A stretch of 64,000 nucleotides of DNA from Mya arenaria (GCF_026914265.1 NC_069124.1:7466213-7530212); one strand, 5' to 3'. Positions 28,301 to 39,500 are shown, counted from the stretch's first letter. Program-made: numbers and translations. Notes: generated by a model not told the origin, from the sequence alone.

Positions 28301-31300
28301 TTGACGTACCTAGCCATACGCCAGAACGCCAGGGCGTACAGAACAGTTTTTGTTTCTTATAAAAGACAATTGCTTAAAGTCCAAATCAGGAATAAAAAAA
28401 AACTAAATGCTAATGAGTTGTATATGCAAACAACGTTTTACTGGTAAAAGTTAATTGTAATTTCACGGAAGGTTGGCATTAAGAATGCTGACAATAGTTC
28501 TTTCATTATTTTATCATTTAAAATTAATCCAAAGGGGGCACCTGTCCCTCTCTCATGTCATATATAATATTTGGAGACCACCTTATAGAAGACCTTCACA
28601 TTTCAACAGCTCAATTAAGTTTATAAGCGTACAGTTCGAATGATTCAGGGACCCCTCTGGCAACGATATTTTTAAATTGCCGCACAATCATTGTGTAAGC
28701 AATAAGATATGTGTGTATGTTGTCCAACCGACATTGCAAGCCAACGGCTATAATACACTGCTAGAAACGACTCCGTGTAAGCAAACAGTTACATTCTGGC
28801 ACCTTGTATCATTGCTAAATATTGAAATCGTAAAATTGAACTTGTGCAAACCATACAATATGTATTGAAATCGTCAGACCGACTTTGTTTATGCCTTTCA
28901 TTTTGTATATTGTTATTGTCAGAAGTATAAATAACATGCTATGTGACTATTGTCAGAAAATACACTGGTCAACACTAAAATGAGTTTAGTTTACAAAAAC
29001 AGACACTGTGTAGGTAGTATGATTACTTACTTGTAATCTTTAGATCAAACGCTGTGTAAGAATAACGAAATATCCAAATAATGGACTTTTCCAATATTAA
29101 TTTCCTGGTTTTGTAAAACTAGTTTCGGGTGTCAGAAATGGAATTACTTTTTATCTTAACCAAATACATTTCAGGTGCTGGGTCACACATAGCGTTCTGC
29201 TGAAAACTGTTGTTCCCCCCGTCGGCTTTGTTATAACGGTATGTAAATGATTAACAGTTTATATTCATATGACTGGTCATTTCAAAGGCATTTGTATTGA
29301 AATGAATAAGCTTTATTGACCAAAACATATCATGATCGTGTTATTAAGTAGCTAAGATTTAATTTGGCCAGTTTTAAAACCATACATGTTTCCGGTGCTT
29401 TATATGTTTTCCTTATATAACAATAAATGGTCAAGAACCACCATACATCTTCTACCATTCTTTTTGCAAGCAATTTAATTGAGCTTGTTATTTTCCGGCA
29501 TTATTAGTCCCGCCCTTCTCTTTTTGCAATTACCGTCCACCCACTATACACTCAAACTGAGTGCTAACATTTTTACATTCTGTCATTGTCCACATTTATT
29601 TTATTCTCCGTCGGTTACTCTATTAAATGATGCACTTAAATAGGAACAAATCACAAAGAGCCATCTTATTGTAATGATGACAACATTTGGCTATGATAAT
29701 AAGGCATATGCTTTTATGAGTTGAAATCATGGTATTTGGCATTCATTAATGATTGAGCTCCCTTCATTTGTACAAAGTCTATCGATAATTTTCCAAACAA
29801 GAAGAGACAATATGGCAATATTGCAGTTTCAATTATAAATATATCACATATACCACTTCTCGTTACAAATGTATAGTTTGTGAGTTCTCATAATTTCATG
29901 TATTTGCATTTAAACGATATAACAACTTGGCACGTGTTTAAGCCTACAAATATACAAGTGAGGTGTATCTAAGGTCTTTGAGCCTAGTCATAGATCTATG
30001 TCAGTCTAAAAAAAAAGGCGTTTCATGGCGCTTTCGAGGAAGTAAGCATAATATATAAGCTTTACTTTCTGCTCGAGACACACACCATATATAGTGACCA
30101 AACTTCTATTTGTCAAACTGTAACCATTTTCTTAGACGAACAGAAGCACACTAATATAAGTATCTACTTCAATTCCAAATATCATGAGTCTCAATTGATG
30201 CTGTTGCCAATAAGAATGTATAAGTCCATATTAACATGCCAGATTTAGATGCCACGAAGCCACTCCTAAGATATATTTCGATCATATAAGGTTAAATAGA
30301 TCACACATGATTTGTCATCCGTAAGGGGCAAACGCTCAAATATAATCTCTGCAATTGACAAATTGTAATCGAGAACTATATATAAATATTGGGCAATCAG
30401 CTATTCACATAATTGTATTCCCCTTGGGGAAGCATTAAATATCCGGCCTTATATGAATCTAGACGCTCTGTAATAGACATTCGCATAACATTGGCACCAG
30501 AAATGACAAAAAGGCCGAATAAGCAATTTTGATAAAACGGCGAGACTCCTCAAGAGACATGCTACTTCCTTGACAATGATGAAAACATCTTATTTTGTGA
30601 AATAAGCTTCCGTAATCTCAATTGTAATGGTAAATTAAAGTGTCACTCAACGCCAAGTGACATTCATTATTTGTAATTTATTATACAATGAATACTACAT
30701 GGACAAGCCCATGGGTCTACATTCAAAAATAACCCTGGTTAGATGCAACGCATGGGCCCAAACGACAATTAACTAAAGACATACACTTATAAACATCACA
30801 TACACACATCACAAGCATACCAGACACACACGCACTATAGCGTGGCAAAATGAAACATATTTAACTTCAGTAATAAGGTGTATAAAACATTATGTGTACT
30901 GTATATGGTGAAATTAAGTCAGAGAGATGTCAGTGAGGTAAAATACCTCGAATTGTCACATTTTTGCTTAACGAAAATATAGACGGAAACCTAACTGTAC
31001 ACAATGGCAACAAACCCAACCATATAGTGGTATAGCCATTTATAATAACCATCCATGAGACATTCCAGCCAGCATACAGCAAAACGCTACTGTTTTTCAT
31101 TAACATGACATTTGTACGCGAAAACATTTTTACTCCACGAAAACAGAACCAATTATAGAGAAAGTGAGTACTACATGTAAATGCAAGTGTTCATATTGTT
31201 TAGCTCAACGTCAATTCCACTTTCAGGTGAACACGATTGTACTAGCGGTTGTCATGAAGATCATGTTCAACTCGATGTCACGGGGATCAAAAGCGACAGC

Positions 31301-34300
31301 TGAAGAGCGGTCTTCCATTAAGTAAGTTAGGCCTTAACAGAGTGATCAGCTCAGTGGCCATTACGTTAGTTCCGTATCAGACAAGCATCAAACAAGGCAG
31401 GCTTGGAAGAAATTAAACACGACTTTCTATGAATAACAATTACACAATCAGGACATTGTGAACTATCTTAGTCTCTCTCCTTGATAAATGAACTGAGTTA
31501 TCGTATACAGAATAGTGGGTAGTTTACATACGATGATGAAAGATATTTCGATAGGAATAAATCTCGATGTAATACGACAGAGCTACAGACTTTATCTTAG
31601 AAAATTTAAATATTCCGGTGGCACTAAAATTTCAAAAGGCTTCACTAAACAAAAAATCCTACGAATGTGTTTTTTTTTTTAATGAAATGTGTTTAATCCT
31701 ACTTGATAACAGATAAATGATCTAGTGTAATTGTAGAGACATATGTGATATTCAATATTTGTCTTAATGGGATCTAGAAATGATATTCGAATTAAGTGTT
31801 TTTGTTATTACTAACTGACCAATATAGTGTATGAAGTCAATGATGAATGACCATAAGATTAATTTCGTTGACTATTGAATACCACCCCAGGTCTTTAAAT
31901 GTTCGAAATAACAGACCGTTGATATTTCAAACCAAATTCAGATTCTGATATGTAATATCTAAAACAATGTCGTTGAAATCGCGTTCCATGGTGTAATCCT
32001 TTCAAGTGAAGAGATGTCTAAGGTTAAAAATATAAATGAAATGATATAAACAAATATAAACAACAAAGAAATATAAAAATATCGAATTATTTGTATTGAC
32101 GGGTCTCTCGATTGCGAACTCTCTAACACACGGAATGCAGTCTGTATTGACGCTGTAACATGCTCAAGACATTTCTGGAGACATTTCACAATAATCGGCA
32201 AGACAGAACTTACCAGAGATCGCCACGGATGACCGCAAGTTGCCTGGGAAATGATTGAACAAATGTTTACGTGCGATCTTCGCCATCTCTGCGGTATTCT
32301 GCGACCAAAGATACGAAACGTTTCCGGCAATGCACGAGATTTAACACATAATTAACAATATACTTTCTATACCTATTAGACTTAAAATTCGCACCTATGT
32401 AGGGGTATTGTACAAACTGTTAATTTCAGATTGTACGCGTTTATATGAGTTTTGTTCAATTATAAATACAAAGATGTACAATATAGGACTGTGTATGACG
32501 ACATGAGTACAAACTTAGTACGACTCCGTACACAGTGCAAAAACAAGCCGGTAATCACACGCCTTGTGTCGTATTGTGTACGATGGGTGTGCGACAATGC
32601 ACGATTAAGTCATCAGACACGTGCTAGAGGTGTCAGGATAGCGAGGGCACTTCCAAATAATATATGATTAACGATGACGCTGGATAGTGAGTGAAGTTAG
32701 ACGTCACGCGATATGAGGTGGCTTCTCATGACATTTGGCAAGCCAAGCCTAGACAGTGTGACAGGGTATTACCGATCAACCCTAATATATGGATACTTTC
32801 ATTATAACATAACAAGCGGTTTATTCTGAGCTGCTGGCTGGCATATTGTTTATGTGTATATATTAAGTAATGCAAGTTTGATTTTATTATTTTATTCGGG
32901 AACTTTTAACCATATAATCCCCATAAAATGATACAACGTATAAAATGTGTATAGCCCTAATTATGAACTTAGTAACACTGTTTGCTGTTAAGATAATTAA
33001 AATTGTCTATGTGCGTTCCAGGTCTGGCCTGAAGGCGGCGGCCGTGCTCCTGCCAGTGCTAGGCCTAACATGGACATTGGGATTTCTGTCCATCACAAGC
33101 AAGGAAACCCTGATATTCACCTATCTATTCACTATTCTGAATTCTCTTCAGGTAAATATAATTTTCGCAGAGTTGTTGTTGTATATATGTTAATTCACTG
33201 AAAGAGAACTGTATTGATAACGATTGACATACGTGTGTATGGATTAGGACAACTGGGGTTTTATCACTTCCATTTCTGTATGATTTTAAAACAATGATCT
33301 ACTATATTTTTTCTTTTGTTTCAGGGTGTTTTCTTTTTCCTATTTCACTGCTTGTTAAGCACAGATGTAAGTTACCTTTTCTATGTGTTTGCCTTTTACC
33401 GTGACTTCGAATGACTGAGTTTATTGAGAAACTAGAGAAGATATATATCTCTATACCATTTATATTTAAAGAGATTGATAGATACGTTTTATCCTATATA
33501 ATTGATGAGTAAATACAAACAGTAATTTGCGGTTAAATGTTATGAGCAATAACCGCAGTATGACTTCACATTAACAACATGCAAGTAGAACCAATATACC
33601 GCTACTCATAATACAATTACAATGCTTCTGTTTTGATTAAAAAGGTCCACAAAGCTTACGAGCGGAGGAATAGGCGACTAAGCCAGAAGCGAATGACACG
33701 GTCATCCATCTCCAAGAGAGGCACGCTCAAGCGAGAGCAAGAGTTGGACACACCCACCTTTAGTCGATCATCGGTACGTATATGACATATGTATATGTTA
33801 GTTTTGGTAAAATATCACTTACCAACTCACTCACCCTGTCAAGTAGGCCACAAATGTGTAAGTTTAGATTTTATCTAAGAAATGATTTGATTTTATCTAA
33901 GAAATGATTTATTTGATATCTTTCACTTGTTATGTTAGATATCAAGCTTCTCTTGCTGAATTGCCATGAGGTATTTCGGCCAATACCATGTGATATTGTG
34001 AGGAGTTTATCAACTAGGTTTGCGGATTAACTCAGACAAGATCTCCTTTATTAAAAAAGAAAATTATAAATGCCTCAATTTGTCTTGTAGATAAAGACAT
34101 CTACAACACCACTGTCAACACTTGAGCGAAAACCTCCGTACAAGAATAGAGGTTATGTTGATGACGCCGTCTTTCATGCCAGAGACATTGACGACTCCCC
34201 TTTCTACGACACGCCGTACAGAGCCTCGTCCTCGACACAAGGAAGCGTGTCACGTTCTAGTCACTACAGCCACACGGGGAGACTACACAGGACTGATTTT

Positions 34301-34516
34301 GACAACCCGAACATTCAGTACGCGAGACATCCTTCGTATGAAAGCGATGTACCATTACCCAACGACGGCATTCGAAGATCAAGCAGGATTTCGGATACGT
34401 CAACCGACTACATTTTGTATTTTGGAAAGCGAGATTCTGGGACAAACGTCATGCAAACGTACCCTTCCGTCGACAGAAACGATCTGAATGACGTGTATGC
34501 GTCGATGAGAAAATAA
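10454..34516 (+). CDS. adhesion G-protein-coupled receptor with HormR, GAIN/GPS and 7TM (24 exons, complete)
   Basis: Twenty-four exons with canonical GT-AG borders join with matching phases into 3024 nt (1007 residues plus stop). Order: signal peptide 1-19, unrecognised N-terminal module 25-146, six-Cys exon 147-179, HormR 180-237, GAIN about 269-570 with GPS at its end, seven helices about 576-818, cytoplasmic tail to 1007. The family self-cleaves at the GPS in the ER; the two parts stay joined at the plasma membrane and the freed N-terminus of the 7TM part acts as tethered agonist, signalling through G proteins. The start ATG has A at -3 and G at +4 and begins a hydrophobic leader. HormR-GAIN-GPS-7TM is seen in latrophilin/BAI/CELSR-like and many invertebrate receptors. 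No lectin, olfactomedin or thrombospondin module is seen, so no vertebrate symbol is assigned. Ligand unknown. Exon borders are given in the part entries. Confidence 0.93.
11255..11345. repeat. long hairpin with a perfect 15-bp stem core
   Basis: GTGTTTTGCGGAAAC at 11278-11292 is followed after 13 bases by its exact reverse complement at 11306-11320. Imperfect pairing extends outward (TATCCGAACCCGAGCG against CGCGAGGGTCGGGATGA), giving arms of about 40 bases. It lies in receptor intron 1. It may be a fold-back MITE; a small-RNA precursor is possible but unsupported. Confidence 0.75.
11448..12833. mobile_element. non-autonomous hAT-like DNA transposon with 8-bp target duplication
   Basis: The left end reads TAGGGATGGAAACCGGATAC and the right end, reverse-complemented, reads TAGGGATGGAAGCGAATATC. 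ATTTTTTG stands directly outside both ends (11440-11447 and 12834-12841). An 8-bp duplication and an A-G-G-G-rich terminus fit the hAT superfamily. Subterminal regions are full of GAATA, CGGATA and TTCGAATA repeats in both orientations, typical of hAT subterminal transposase sites. The 1386-bp body has no long frame or transposase motif. It sits in receptor intron 1. Confidence 0.85.
13401..13506 (+). repeat. 53-bp direct duplication
   Basis: A block beginning AGAATTTCTAGCATGGT and ending ATCTACTTATCTG-GGT-GGAG occurs twice, offset by 53 bases (starts 13401 and 13454), with few differences. Confidence 0.85.
13566..13757. mobile_element. short inverted-repeat element bounded by poly-C and poly-G
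   Basis: The left end is CACGCT, 17 C (13571-13587), then AGGTCCG. The right end is CGGACCT, 11 G (13743-13753), then CGTG. These are inverted copies, so the roughly 190-bp unit can fold back. The interior is G+C-rich (CCCGGGCC, CACCGCGGGG) against an AT-rich surround. It is likely a MITE; no clear target duplication seen. Confidence 0.6.
14093..15094. repeat. 42-bp minisatellite, about 24 units, in receptor intron 1
   Basis: The unit contains CACTATACAATCAATTGAG followed by ATGACCGGTTTACGTTCTAA; it holds the palindromes CAATTG and ACCGGT. Units vary by substitutions, for instance CACCACATAATC in place of CACTATACAATC. Because 42 is a multiple of three, short frames stay open (repeat SLERKPVISIDCIV on minus), but these are by-products. 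The array ends about 185 bases before exon 2. Confidence 0.95.
15611..15800. repeat. palindrome-rich dispersed repeat copy, intron 2
   Basis: GTCATTTCGGAAATGAC (15611-15627) is a perfect palindrome. A 25-base palindrome centred on 15736 (arms ATTTCACTGTTT and AAACAGTGAAAT) follows, then CACCGAAAAGCAT. A diverged second copy lies near 36995-37080, with TTTCACTGTTTTAAACAGT and CAACGAAAAGCAT, so it is a dispersed family. Confidence 0.6.
16371..16495 (+). repeat. dispersed repeat D, copy 1
   Basis: It shares TTTTGTGCTGTTCT, CATGTTTCTTGT, TATGTCTTTGGCGTTT and TTAAACCGGGTTAATG with copies at 17108-17240 (opposite strand) and 19380-19500. About 80-85% alike by eye. Class unknown. Lies in intron 3. 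Confidence 0.75.
17108..17240 (-). repeat. dispersed repeat D, copy 2 (inverted)
   Basis: Reverse complement of the family at 16371 and 19380 (AAACCCGGTTTAATGGCAC, AACGCCAAAAACATAGAAC, AAGAAACATGGAAGAACAGC). It ends in GTATACATACTATATATA, a seed for the long AT microsatellite seen beside copy 3. Lies in intron 4. Confidence 0.75.
18057..18676 (+). other. receptor exons 5-6: HormR (hormone receptor) domain
   Basis: Exons 18057-18152 and 18506-18676, both phase 1-1. The sequence runs C183-x9-WPNT-x-SG-x6-PCP (Trp193, Cys206), then GNATRRC218 with Trp229 and PDFSDC237. This cysteine/tryptophan spacing is the signature of the HormR domain found in class B and adhesion GPCRs. Residues 238-268 link to the GAIN domain. 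In adhesion receptors this domain is not known to bind peptide hormones; its role here is unknown. Confidence 0.9.
19305..19379. repeat. AT dinucleotide microsatellite
   Basis: About 37 AT units without interruption, directly adjoining dispersed repeat D copy 3, in receptor intron 6. The exact length is prone to assembly error. Confidence 0.97.
19380..19505 (+). repeat. dispersed repeat D, copy 3
   Basis: Matches 16371-16495 and the inverted 17108-17240 copy, including TATGTCTTTGGCGTTTGCCC and AAACCGGGTTTATGTTTAAA. It lies about 135 bases before exon 7. Confidence 0.75.
19641..24673 (+). other. receptor exons 7-14: GAIN domain and GPS autoproteolysis motif
   Basis: Exons 19641-19789, 21518-21586, 22478-22631, 22803-22928, 23164-23248, 23492-23606, 24027-24103 and 24544-24673. 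Residues 269-501 fit the helical and beta parts of GAIN (AGDLNVATESVQKLSGLI is typical of the first helices). The GPS has cysteines 519, 538, 552 and 554 and Trp533, and ends CKCSHLTNFAVLL. Cleavage is expected between Leu557 and Thr558, which would leave TNFAVLLDIY as tethered agonist. The usual Trp of the CxFW block is Leu here. Residues 374-377 are RTKR, a furin-type site. Exon 12 has a tandem NAG acceptor. Confidence 0.92.
24252..24352. repeat. 101-bp inverted-repeat unit in intron 13
   Basis: CAGAAGGAGGAG at 24252-24263 is matched exactly by CTCCTCCTTCTG at 24341-24352. The interior has no frame. Probably a tiny MITE or a chance hairpin. Confidence 0.55.
24674..26239. other. intron 14, no feature recognised
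   Basis: AT-rich. Open frames of 116 codons (minus, 25597-25947) and 120 codons (plus, 25846-26208) have no recognisable domain and lie within the spliced-out region between the GPS and TM1 exons. Confidence 0.6.
26440..26605. repeat. dispersed repeat E, copy 1
   Basis: The run CCAAACGACAATGAACTA, then TATAAACACCACCTACACA, recurs at 30690-30835 as CCAAACGACAATTAACTA, then TATAAACATCACATACACA. Both end in CA/GT-rich sequence. Class unknown. Lies in intron 15. Confidence 0.6.
27870..28310. repeat. 41-bp minisatellite grown from the exon 18 splice donor
   Basis: About ten units with GTGTGATCATTACGATATAT and TTATATTGTCGAACCGACTT, period 41. The first, most diverged unit is the exon-intron junction itself: GAACAGACACA, GTGTAAGCGTTACGAT, TTACATTGTCGAACAGAC. 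Later in the intron, GTGTAAG-like words recur near 28691, 28766, 29008 and 29055 beside CCAACCGAC-like sequence, which suggests older scattered copies. Confidence 0.85.
30690..30835. repeat. dispersed repeat E, copy 2
   Basis: Second copy of the family at 26440-26605, about 70% alike by eye, within intron 19 (29239-31226). The rest of that intron shows no recognisable feature. Confidence 0.55.
32130..32345 (+). pseudogene. possible Tc1-like transposase N-terminal fossil
   Basis: One frame gives RHFWRHF, then TRDRHG and PQVA, then further on DLRHLCGILRPKIRNVSG. The spacing recalls the paired helix-turn-helix region of Tc1 transposases (the DRPRSGRPRVT linker and a following HLR block). Similarity is weak and interrupted by a stop. 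It lies in intron 20 (31322-33021), which otherwise shows nothing. Low confidence. Confidence 0.3.
33645..34516 (+). other. receptor exons 23-24: cytoplasmic tail
   Basis: Exons 33645-33773 and 34091-34516 (stop TAA 34514-34516) encode residues 824-1007. The first part is strongly basic (YERRNRRLSQKRMTRSSISKRG); the rest is rich in Ser, Thr, Tyr and Asp. It is likely phosphorylated and bound by adaptors (inference). It ends DVYASMRK, not a classical PDZ-binding terminus. Intron 23 has a 25-bp sequence duplicated in tandem near 33865-33915. Confidence 0.85.
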
Positions 34517-34517
34517 A
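34512..34517 (+). terminator. AATAAA overlapping the receptor stop codon
   Basis: The hexamer contains the TAA stop (34514-34516). Use would leave almost no 3' UTR, so the double AATAAA at 35277-35287 is the more likely site. Confidence 0.3.
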
Positions 34518-35276
34518 GTACTCGCGATATTCTACAATTATAAATAAGTAAAGCAGTGGTAACATTAACAAACCAGCATATTGTTTATTTCAGGTCATCC
34601 CTCAAGTTTAATATGTTGCGTACAGGTTTTATATTTAAAATTCCTGTATTTTTAGTAAATGAAACGTATTGCCTTTGGCCCATCTTTTAACATGTATGCA
34701 GCCAAACAATGTCAATGGATTACATTTCTATGGTACTAGTAACAGTTTAAATTTTATCAAAAGCGTTAAATCGAAGAATTGCATGTACTGTTATCTCTAT
34801 ATTATACCAAATTCAGATAATTTGACCTATCGGTAAATTCAGTTAAGGCCATGTCAATAGCATGGCCAAGACGTGCAAGTTACATGCCAAATAGCGTAGT
34901 AAATTACCATGTCTTATGTTTAAAAACAACGGATGCTGGCCAAGCATACCTCGTACATACGAAAGTATACGTTGTAAAGTGTGCAAGTGCAATATCATAT
35001 ATGGACTTTTGCAACAGAAAAGAATATACGTTATACAGGAAAGCGTCATAATAATACTAGCAAAAGCAATTAAAAAAGACAGACATAGCCGTAATTTTCT
35101 CGCAATATATTATACACTTAGTAACGGAAAGACATAATATTAACATATTCAATAGGCAACGACTTCGTATTAACAATATTCAATCGTATACTTTTATGAA
35201 ATAAAAATTATGCGTTTATTTGTTATTGAAGTTACATCTTTAACTTACGATTATAATGTTATCATTTTACTTTTTT

Positions 35277-35287
35277 AATAAAATAAA
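35277..35287 (+). terminator. candidate receptor polyadenylation signal (AATAAAATAAA)
   Basis: Two overlapping AATAAA hexamers after a T-run, about 760 bases after the stop codon, with AT-rich sequence following. A plausible 3' end for the receptor mRNA; not proven. Confidence 0.45.
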
Positions 35288-35289
35288 GT

Positions 35290-38200
35290 TACTTCAAGAT
35301 TTGTTTTTATATTGCATGAAATCGACACCTTAGTATTCCAAGAAGGCGGCAACTGTAAACAGTTTTAAATTTAGTGTATATGTTCACGCAATGTGTCCTC
35401 ACAATCAATATTTAACAGCATTGAAAACCCTTTGTTAACACAAATGAAGTTAAAGTACTTTTTTCAAAATCACAAATACATCATGATTATAATGATTATT
35501 CAGTTCATCGCTACACCAAGCGAGAGCTCAGTATTTTTGCCCTCTAGTTTGTTGTTGTTTGGTGTACGTGACTAGGTCGATTCATATATCGTGCCGTGAC
35601 GGCATTCTCTTTGATCTTCTCACCTGGGTTTCAACTCAAACTTAACTCAAAACCCGTTTTATTTCCTAATTCAAGTTACAATGTATGCAACCACATGTAT
35701 AGGATATAAATAAATAGCATGTTAATTTATTGGTAATCGGGTACAGGAATTCGGAATAAGTTATTAATAGTTCGTAAAATAATAACCATCTATACATGTA
35801 CGTGTATATAAGCTTAGCAGGGCCACTGTTGTTTTATCCCGTCTACACACCGTGTCAACTATGTTATTCAGACATCGGTATAAACACAAGAGGCTCTGTT
35901 TGGCTATGTATTTTTTCGTAAAAACATACAAATACAATGTTATACAGAGTGGAAGTAATATTCAGTTAGTAATTTGTAAAGTAAAGGTAATTATATATTA
36001 GGTTATATCAATTATGTTACAGAAATAGTAAATTCATACATATATCATAACGATACTGAAAGTCAATATGGAGACAATTACGTGTCAAGGGTAAGTATCA
36101 ATCAATATTTAGTGTAATAGATGTAAGTTTGTATGGGCAAAACAAATTACAATAAACTATTTAAGTATAAGTCACGTTTAAATGCATGTATTATACATAA
36201 AACAAACGTATTCCTTTAGTAACTGGCGCTCCCTTGGTAAACAATCGTTTAGTTTGTCGCACATCAACTAGCACCTATAATAACATTGCAACATTTCCAA
36301 CAATATCATCTTCAGTCAGTTTCCAAAAAATGGAGAAAAAATGTTTGATATTCGCAAAACCAATATTTCGTGGTAGCGTTTAACCTCTCACTTAGAATGC
36401 CAACATACAAAGACATTAACTCATACAAAAGATTGTTAACGGATCAAAAAACCGATCGATACAACCATTGGCTAAATAAATCGTATGAATCACAAGAACT
36501 TACGCAATAAACTAAAAGTATATGCCGGTCCCAATAATTGTAGGAATATGCAGAAAGATGTCGGGTTTTTGGTTTTGTACCCGACAACTTGTCTTTAAGT
36601 ACCGAACACATGTGCCAATTTATTTTAAAATCCCCGTTTATGATACAGTTACAGCCTTGACACTGTGTTTCCCATGAGCAACCGAACCGTTACAACAAGG
36701 AGGAAGGATGCAATCACTCTGGTTAAATTCGCCTTAACAAAAAAGCTCCTTTTTAAAAAAAAAAATATGTCTTTGTACAGTCAATTAATAAGATATGCAT
36801 CATTGTTCAAACGAGAAGGATACTATAACAAAAATAAATAAAGCAACAAAAATATATGTGTTGTCAAATACCCTTCCAGATTTCAAAATGAAACTAATGG
36901 AAAACTTTACTTTTCAGTCTCTAACATAAGAGGCGACTGAAAACGGGTTCAATGATAAGGATAACACGTCTATGAAGTGTTGTATGAACATAATTTCACT
37001 GTTTTAAACAGTCATACACCCATCATTTTTTTCAATTAACCAACGAAAAGCATGAAATAAGACCAGCTATTAACCAGTTTACCTTTCATATGCCATGATA
37101 AGTCAGATAGGACACATATTCTGAAACAAACACAACATGACGGTATTCTAACGATTTTCATAATTGGAATGCTTCTTTCAATGCTTGCTGGCAGGCATCC
37201 GTTATCAGTCCATGATTGAGTATTTAATTTTCAAGAGCCCTATCGACAGTTTCAATTGTTTTCTTAAATGTTCCTTTAGGTATAGGACTGTTCAAGTCTA
37301 AATTCTAATAATTAAACACGCTGAAAGAGAAAACACACACTTTTACCTCAGTTATCTAATTTATTGAATTTTAAACAAGGCAAACCGGCATAAACAACTC
37401 GAGATGGGGCATGCAATTATCACAAAATATTTTTAAATCATTTAGTGGAAAAATATTTGTTTAATTTTGAACATAAGTTGTATATTTGTAAATTTTCTAT
37501 GTGGAAATGCATGGTACTTGACGCCAAACTAGGAGTTCCTGCCAATCGATAAGATATAGCTTCGTGATATAATTTGCTAACGTAGGCGGAAAGCCCGGTA
37601 AATTTGTAAAATTACACAGCGCTCACTTATAGAAAAACCTTTTCAGATTTTAGTTTGGTAAAAGTTATCCAAAATGGTTATTAATTGATCAATATGGATC
37701 AATATTTATTGTTCAAGATTAAAAGAATTGGCTGCTGGTTACCAATACCATATCAACCATAATTTGGTATATGTCTAACAAAAAGGCAGTAGTTATATAA
37801 TCTTTCTAAGAACCTTTCATAAGATATAAATAGGGCGTTTATTCGCTCTTAAAATTTACTGAAAGTCACATTGACGAAAATGGACTAGAAAATTTGCAGT
37901 AGATTTACTTAAAGTGGATCGACTATTTCAGAACATCTGAAACGAGCACAGAATTGATGCTCTTCCGGTTTGTTTCGACGGAAAATGTCACTTCATTTTT
38001 TTAGAAAGGAAGGTTCCCTTTATAGCTTAATAACTGCGAAAATGATACTAAAACACAAAAAGTATGGGGAATTTATTAAGAATATTATGCTACATTTGCG
38101 AATTGTGAAAAGCATGTTATAATTAAGTATTTTATAAGAATTGGTCAGGCAACATACAGTGGTTTCCATTACATACTGTACGTAGTGACCCTAACAACGC

Positions 38201-38735
38201 AAATAAAATGTTTACCATAGAACGATATCTAAATCGACACGATGTTTTAAGTTTGTAAGCAAAGATTATTCTATAAACTTATGTAAGAGCATATATGAAA
38301 TAGTTATTTTTTTGAATGACGTTAAGAAAATTGGTGAAGTATCAAAGGCGCACAATATAGGTTCATACTAGAAATGCTTTTGTAATTTGAATACTTTTGT
38401 TAAACTCATTGACTTTAATGATCAAAAACTTATGATCTGAGTACCGATAGAAATATCATTCTTTATCAATCTTTATTAATAGCTACGTGGCCGCCAATTC
38501 CCCAGTTAAACAAGCGCCCAATTATCGCTATTTTTTATATATGACTAGGACTAGTGAAGAAATGAATGTACTAGATTGTACTAGATTTTAAATAATTTTA
38601 AATAAATCAAGAACAATCAATCCTCACCTATTAGTCAGATTTGGCCGAAATTACCGAACTTGGCCGAGATCTTGTAGCTATTCACATTGTGTCAAAGATT
38701 GAATCACATTGGCTCTCGTGGGCCAAATCTGATGT
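35290..38735. other. intergenic DNA, no gene recognised
   Basis: AT-rich. A diverged copy of the palindromic repeat of intron 2 lies near 36995-37080. A CACAAGAGGCTCTGTTTGGC stretch near 35885 resembles the AACAAGAG terminus (reverse strand) of the TATGCCCCC elements. Otherwise nothing supported. Confidence 0.45.
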
Positions 38736-38739
38736 ATAT

Positions 38740-39500
38740 ATCAATATTGACTCCCCTGGATTTATCCGAAAACGCCATGTATGACGTGTTTATACTGTAG
38801 CACCTTCATTTCTTCACCAACCTTAATCATATATAACGGGATATGTGTGTTCATAAAATCTCGGCGAGCTGTGGGACCACTCTAGATGTCATTCATTGCA
38901 GATTTCGCGGCATTTAGGAAACAAAAGTACTCCTTTGGCGAATACACCATCAACCGGTTGGGGTTAATCTCCCCATTTGGCTAATTAGCCATATTCCAGC
39001 CATTATAGGGCAGAGTTTTATAAACACAACAACAACAACAACAACAACAACATAAACTCTTGGTTAAGTTTCATTATCGGCAAACTTTGGGGTTTTGAGT
39101 GAGGTGTCTTTCCCTTAATAAGGTATTTAATTTTGTTTACACTCCAGCACCTTCATTCCTTCACGAATCCTTATCATATTTAAAAATATATTATGACCAT
39201 TATATCCAAGCAAAGTTTGGATAATGGGTTACATTGGACCAGTATATCTTGAATTATCTGCCCTTAATTTATCACAAAATATAGTTATTGCCCTTGATAT
39301 TTCAAAAGATGCCATTTTTACGATGTTTACACTAAAGCACCCTTATTTCTATGCCAATCCTCACATGCTATTTATACAAAATGACTATCATTCAGCATTT
39401 AATCCATGTTTCCAATTTTACCAAGTTATTGGTACAAAAGCATTTTCCATTCATTATTGGGAATTACGCTTTAGCGTAAAGCTTTTGAATTAAAAATGAA
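38740..39500 (+). repeat. degenerate tandem-repeat element F
   Basis: Three related blocks contain GTTTATACTGTAGCACCTTC, GTTTACACTCCAGCACCTTC and GTTTACACTAAAGCACCCTT (near 38788, 39136 and 39326), each followed by AT-TCTTCAC-AA-CCT-ATCATAT. An 89-codon frame at 39224-39493 falls inside it and is not considered a gene. Confidence 0.6.
39025..39052 (+). repeat. ACA trinucleotide microsatellite
   Basis: About nine ACA units inside element F. Confidence 0.95.

Larger units (their letters stand above)
26240..33366 (+). other. receptor exons 15-22: seven-transmembrane domain
   Basis: Exons 26240-26349 (TM1), 26889-26988 (TM2), 27450-27600 (TM3), 27817-27883 (TM4), 29175-29238 and 31227-31321 (TM5 and third inner loop), 33022-33151 (TM6 and start of TM7), and 33325-33366 (end of TM7). 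Family hallmarks are ILTYVSYAGGGLS in TM1, FCWMLVEGANLYLVLVKVF in TM3, GWGVPLVVVGISAG in TM4, LLPVLGLTWTLGFLS in TM6 and GVFFFLFHCLLS in TM7. Cys643 at the top of TM3 and Cys714 in the second outer loop would form the conserved disulfide. All phases match across the eight exons. Confidence 0.95.

Noticed and set aside
30930..31127. Hydrophobic 65-codon minus frame in intron 19
   Set aside because: Looks membrane-like but has no family motif and lies opposite the receptor intron.
34247..34516. Independent small gene at the receptor 3' end
   Set aside because: This frame is the last part of receptor exon 24, in phase with exon 23.
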